Shown here piece after piece: positions 62,568 to 64,000 of a stretch of DNA of 64,000 bases; position 1 is the stretch's first letter; every line of letters begins with the position of its first letter. A program made the position numbers and the translations under genes. The notes below the pieces were generated by a model. It ran no database searches. It saw nothing but the letters and a program-made list of their open reading frames with translations, and was not told the origin of the DNA. The stretch is from Tissierellia bacterium (GTDB lineage: Bacteria; Bacillota; Clostridia; Tissierellales; Tepidimicrobiaceae). Location: contig JAAYHX010000016.1 of the NCBI GenBank assembly GCA_012735215.1, positions 117,113 through 181,112 of the forward strand. Reading direction: 5' to 3'.

Positions 62568-63476
62568 TTAAATGGAATGGGTTTTAATATAATCAAGTAT
62601 AAAGGATTTAAAGGTTTCATTAAGAGGAGATAGCTGCCTCTTATTATGATATACAAAATAAAACTTTCTTGTCAGATCAAGCCCTTCCACATAATAAGCC
62701 TTATACTTACCTAGTTTTATATCTGATTCAATTCCTCTGTTTGATACAAAACTAATGCCTACGCCTAAGGACACTAAATTTTTTATAACTTCTGTGTCTT
62801 CAATATATCCAACTATATTTAGGCTGTCCATATCAACATTGTTCTTTTCTAGTTCACTAACTACCAGGTGCCTAGTACCAGAACCTGCTTCCCTAAAAAT
62901 TATATTTTCCTCTATTAACTCTTTAACATTTATAGTTGAATAGTTGGGTTTTGTGAATCTATTATTAGGAGCAATAACTACCAGTTTGTCCACTACCAGA
63001 TCAATATAATTTAGCTTTTTGGAAGGATACTTAGCTCCTACTATACCAAAATCCGATTCCCCTTCTAGTATATTGGTTACTGTTTCTTTTGAATCCTTGT
63101 TTTCAAGGGAGAAGGTAACACTGGGATAATTTTTTAAGAACTCACTTAATATAGTGGGCAATATATACTTTCTTGGTACAGAACTAGAGAATATATGTAA
63201 ATGACCTTGAATCTGCCCTTTAAAAGAAGCCAGGTCAAACTTGGCCATCTCACAAGAGTTTAATATGTTTATTGCATGTTTATAGAACAATGACCCTGCA
63301 TCTGTTAAAGTGATATTCTTTCCAGAACGATTGATCAATATAGTTCCTAGCTCTTTCTCAAGATTTTGAATATGGTTAGTAACAGTAGGTTGAGTTATAT
63401 AAAGTTTTCTAGCAGCTTTTGAAAAACTCTTCAGATTAGCTACATGAATAAAAGTTTCCACTTGCCTAATATCCAA
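62568..63476 (-). CDS. LysR-family transcriptional regulator
   Basis: 302 residues. The N-terminal winged HTH (DIRQVETFIHVANLKSFSKAARKLYITQPTVTNHIQNLEKELG) is canonical. The effector-binding domain starts near residue 90 (GHLHIFSSSVPRKYILPTILSEF). The sequence pattern, including DFGIVGAKYPSKKLNYIDL, resembles the group often labelled selenium-metabolism-associated LysR in anaerobes and CysB/CysL-like sulfur regulators; that sub-assignment is from memory and uncertain. No selenium or sulfur genes lie in the window. It is divergent from the rRNA operon. Confidence 0.92.
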   Translation of the reverse strand: MDIRQVETFIHVANLKSFSKAARKLYITQPTVTNHIQNLEKELGTILINRSGKNITLTDAGSLFYKHAINILNSCEMAKFDLASFKGQIQGHLHIFSSSVPRKYILPTILSEFLKNYPSVTFSLENKDSKETVTNILEGESDFGIVGAKYPSKKLNYIDLVVDKLVVIAPNNRFTKPNYSTINVKELIEENIIFREAGSGTRHLVVSELEKNNVDMDSLNIVGYIEDTEVIKNLVSLGVGISFVSNRGIESDIKLGKYKAYYVEGLDLTRKFYFVYHNKRQLSPLNETFKSFILDYIKTHSI

Positions 63477-63716
63477 TTTCGAAACATCCCTTTCTGTTGA
63501 TGATATTAATCATAATTACATTCTATCAAAATATATTATAGTTTACCAACTAAAATAAGTCAGTTATTGAAGAAATAGCATAAGAATAGTTTATGAATAT
63601 ACATTAAGTGATAAAGAAATCTTATACATAGCTATTCAGATAGCAACTATTAATTGTGTAGTGATATGTTTTACAATATAAGGAAAGGGAATATATATAA
63701 AAAACTTGAAAATCAG
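63477..63716. other. AT-rich intergenic region between the LysR gene and the rRNA promoters
   Basis: About 240 bases, very AT-rich, without a convincing reading frame. It should hold the minus-strand LysR promoter and possibly an UP element for the rRNA promoters. Nothing else was recognised. Confidence 0.6.
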
Positions 63717-63745
63717 TTGACAAAAATAAAAAAATTTGATATATT
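63717..63745 (+). promoter_or_regulatory. rRNA promoter P1
   Basis: TTGACA (63717-63722), a 17-base spacer and TATATT (63740-63745), preceded by an A/T-rich stretch. Confidence 0.8.
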
Positions 63746-63813
63746 AAAATGGCCATAGTATTCCCATGGCATAAACACTAAAAATCAGATTCGAAAAAAA
63801 TTAAAAAAAGTAG

Positions 63814-63842
63814 TTGACAGATGATTTGAAATCTGGTATAGT
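63814..63842 (+). promoter_or_regulatory. rRNA promoter P2
   Basis: TTGACA (63814-63819), a 17-base spacer and TATAGT (63837-63842), with A tracts just upstream. The leader that follows contains CCTTAAAAACTAAACAG, typical of Firmicute rRNA leaders. Confidence 0.88.
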
Positions 63843-63946
63843 GAATAAGTCGGCTGCGAGAGCGGTCGCAAATGAACCTTAAAAACTAAACAGTGTGAAG
63901 TACTTTGAGAAGAAAAAGTCAGCGAGAGCAGACAAACTTAAATATT

Positions 63947-64000
63947 TTTAATGAGAGTTTGATCCTGGCTCAGGACGAACGCTGGCGGCGTGCCTAACAC
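63947..64000 (+). rRNA. rrs: 16S ribosomal RNA (5' end)
   Basis: AGAGTTTGATCCTGGCTCAG (starting 63954) and the following GACGAACGCTGGCGGCGTGC are the universal 16S 5' sequence. The mature end is placed 7 bases upstream by analogy with E. coli numbering. The gene runs out of the window. Confidence 0.98.

Noticed and set aside
1..64000. Mobile elements, prophage, CRISPR arrays or tRNA genes
   Set aside because: No transposase, integrase, phage structural gene, regularly spaced repeat or cloverleaf-type sequence was seen. The only tRNA-like structure is the tmRNA.

Overview
The window is a low-GC, densely coded chromosomal segment from an anaerobic Firmicute. The best guess is a Clostridia/Tissierellales-type amino-acid fermenter. 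The signs are a K+-dependent membrane pyrophosphatase, an NfnAB bifurcating transhydrogenase, Fe-S serine dehydratase, histidine-degradation enzymes, strong AGGAGG ribosome sites, TTG/GTG starts and Gram-positive style 6S RNA and tmRNA. No phage, insertion sequence, CRISPR array or tRNA gene was seen. The last 54 bases are the 5' end of a 16S rRNA gene behind tandem rRNA promoters.

Layout. 1-5.9 kb: 3' part of hppA, a membrane-anchored Mur ligase lacking its last domain, then rnr, smpB and ssrA (trans-translation and RNA decay). 5.9-10.4 kb: a beta-lactamase-fold hydrolase broken by an in-frame TGA, a nitroreductase, a DMT permease, a gamma-carbonic-anhydrase-like protein and a 2-hydroxyacid dehydrogenase. 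10.5-22.9 kb: a glycan block with a phosphohexomutase, a nucleotidyltransferase fused to a degenerate mutase, and a 2668-residue cyclic beta-1,2-glucan synthase. 23.2-25.5 kb: nfnAB behind a possible Rex operator. 25.5-34.3 kb (minus strand): one apparent operon, sdaAB, sdaAA, a 1610-residue multidomain protein, an LDH/MDH-like protein and a two-lobed iron-sulfur flavoprotein. 34.4-41.3 kb: PspC, an MntP-like exporter, a TetR regulator, an FHA/FtsW/PBP cell-wall module and pepF. 41.3-50.4 kb: nadK, an RluA-type synthase, hypotheticals, an FtsH protease, 6S RNA, an acetamidase/formamidase, YtxH and DUF948-like proteins and a lipid kinase. 50.6-57.7 kb: a pseudokinase-ATPase-TPR-GGDEF giant, a LacI regulator and thpR. 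57.8-63.5 kb: ftcD-hutI, cheW-degS-degU and a LysR regulator.

The strongest candidate for an undescribed system is the operon at 25.5-34.3 kb. Its 1610-residue protein appears to join a YqeK-like HD hydrolase, a helical repeat region, a NadD-like nucleotidyltransferase with an altered HxGH motif, a GNAT-like region and a phosphoribosyltransferase-like domain. It is translationally coupled to serine dehydratase and followed by a dehydrogenase and a flavoprotein. This domain set suggests nucleotide or dinucleotide cofactor metabolism or repair, but that is inference. Gene calls rest on reading the translated sequences and on remembered family motifs; no database search was possible.
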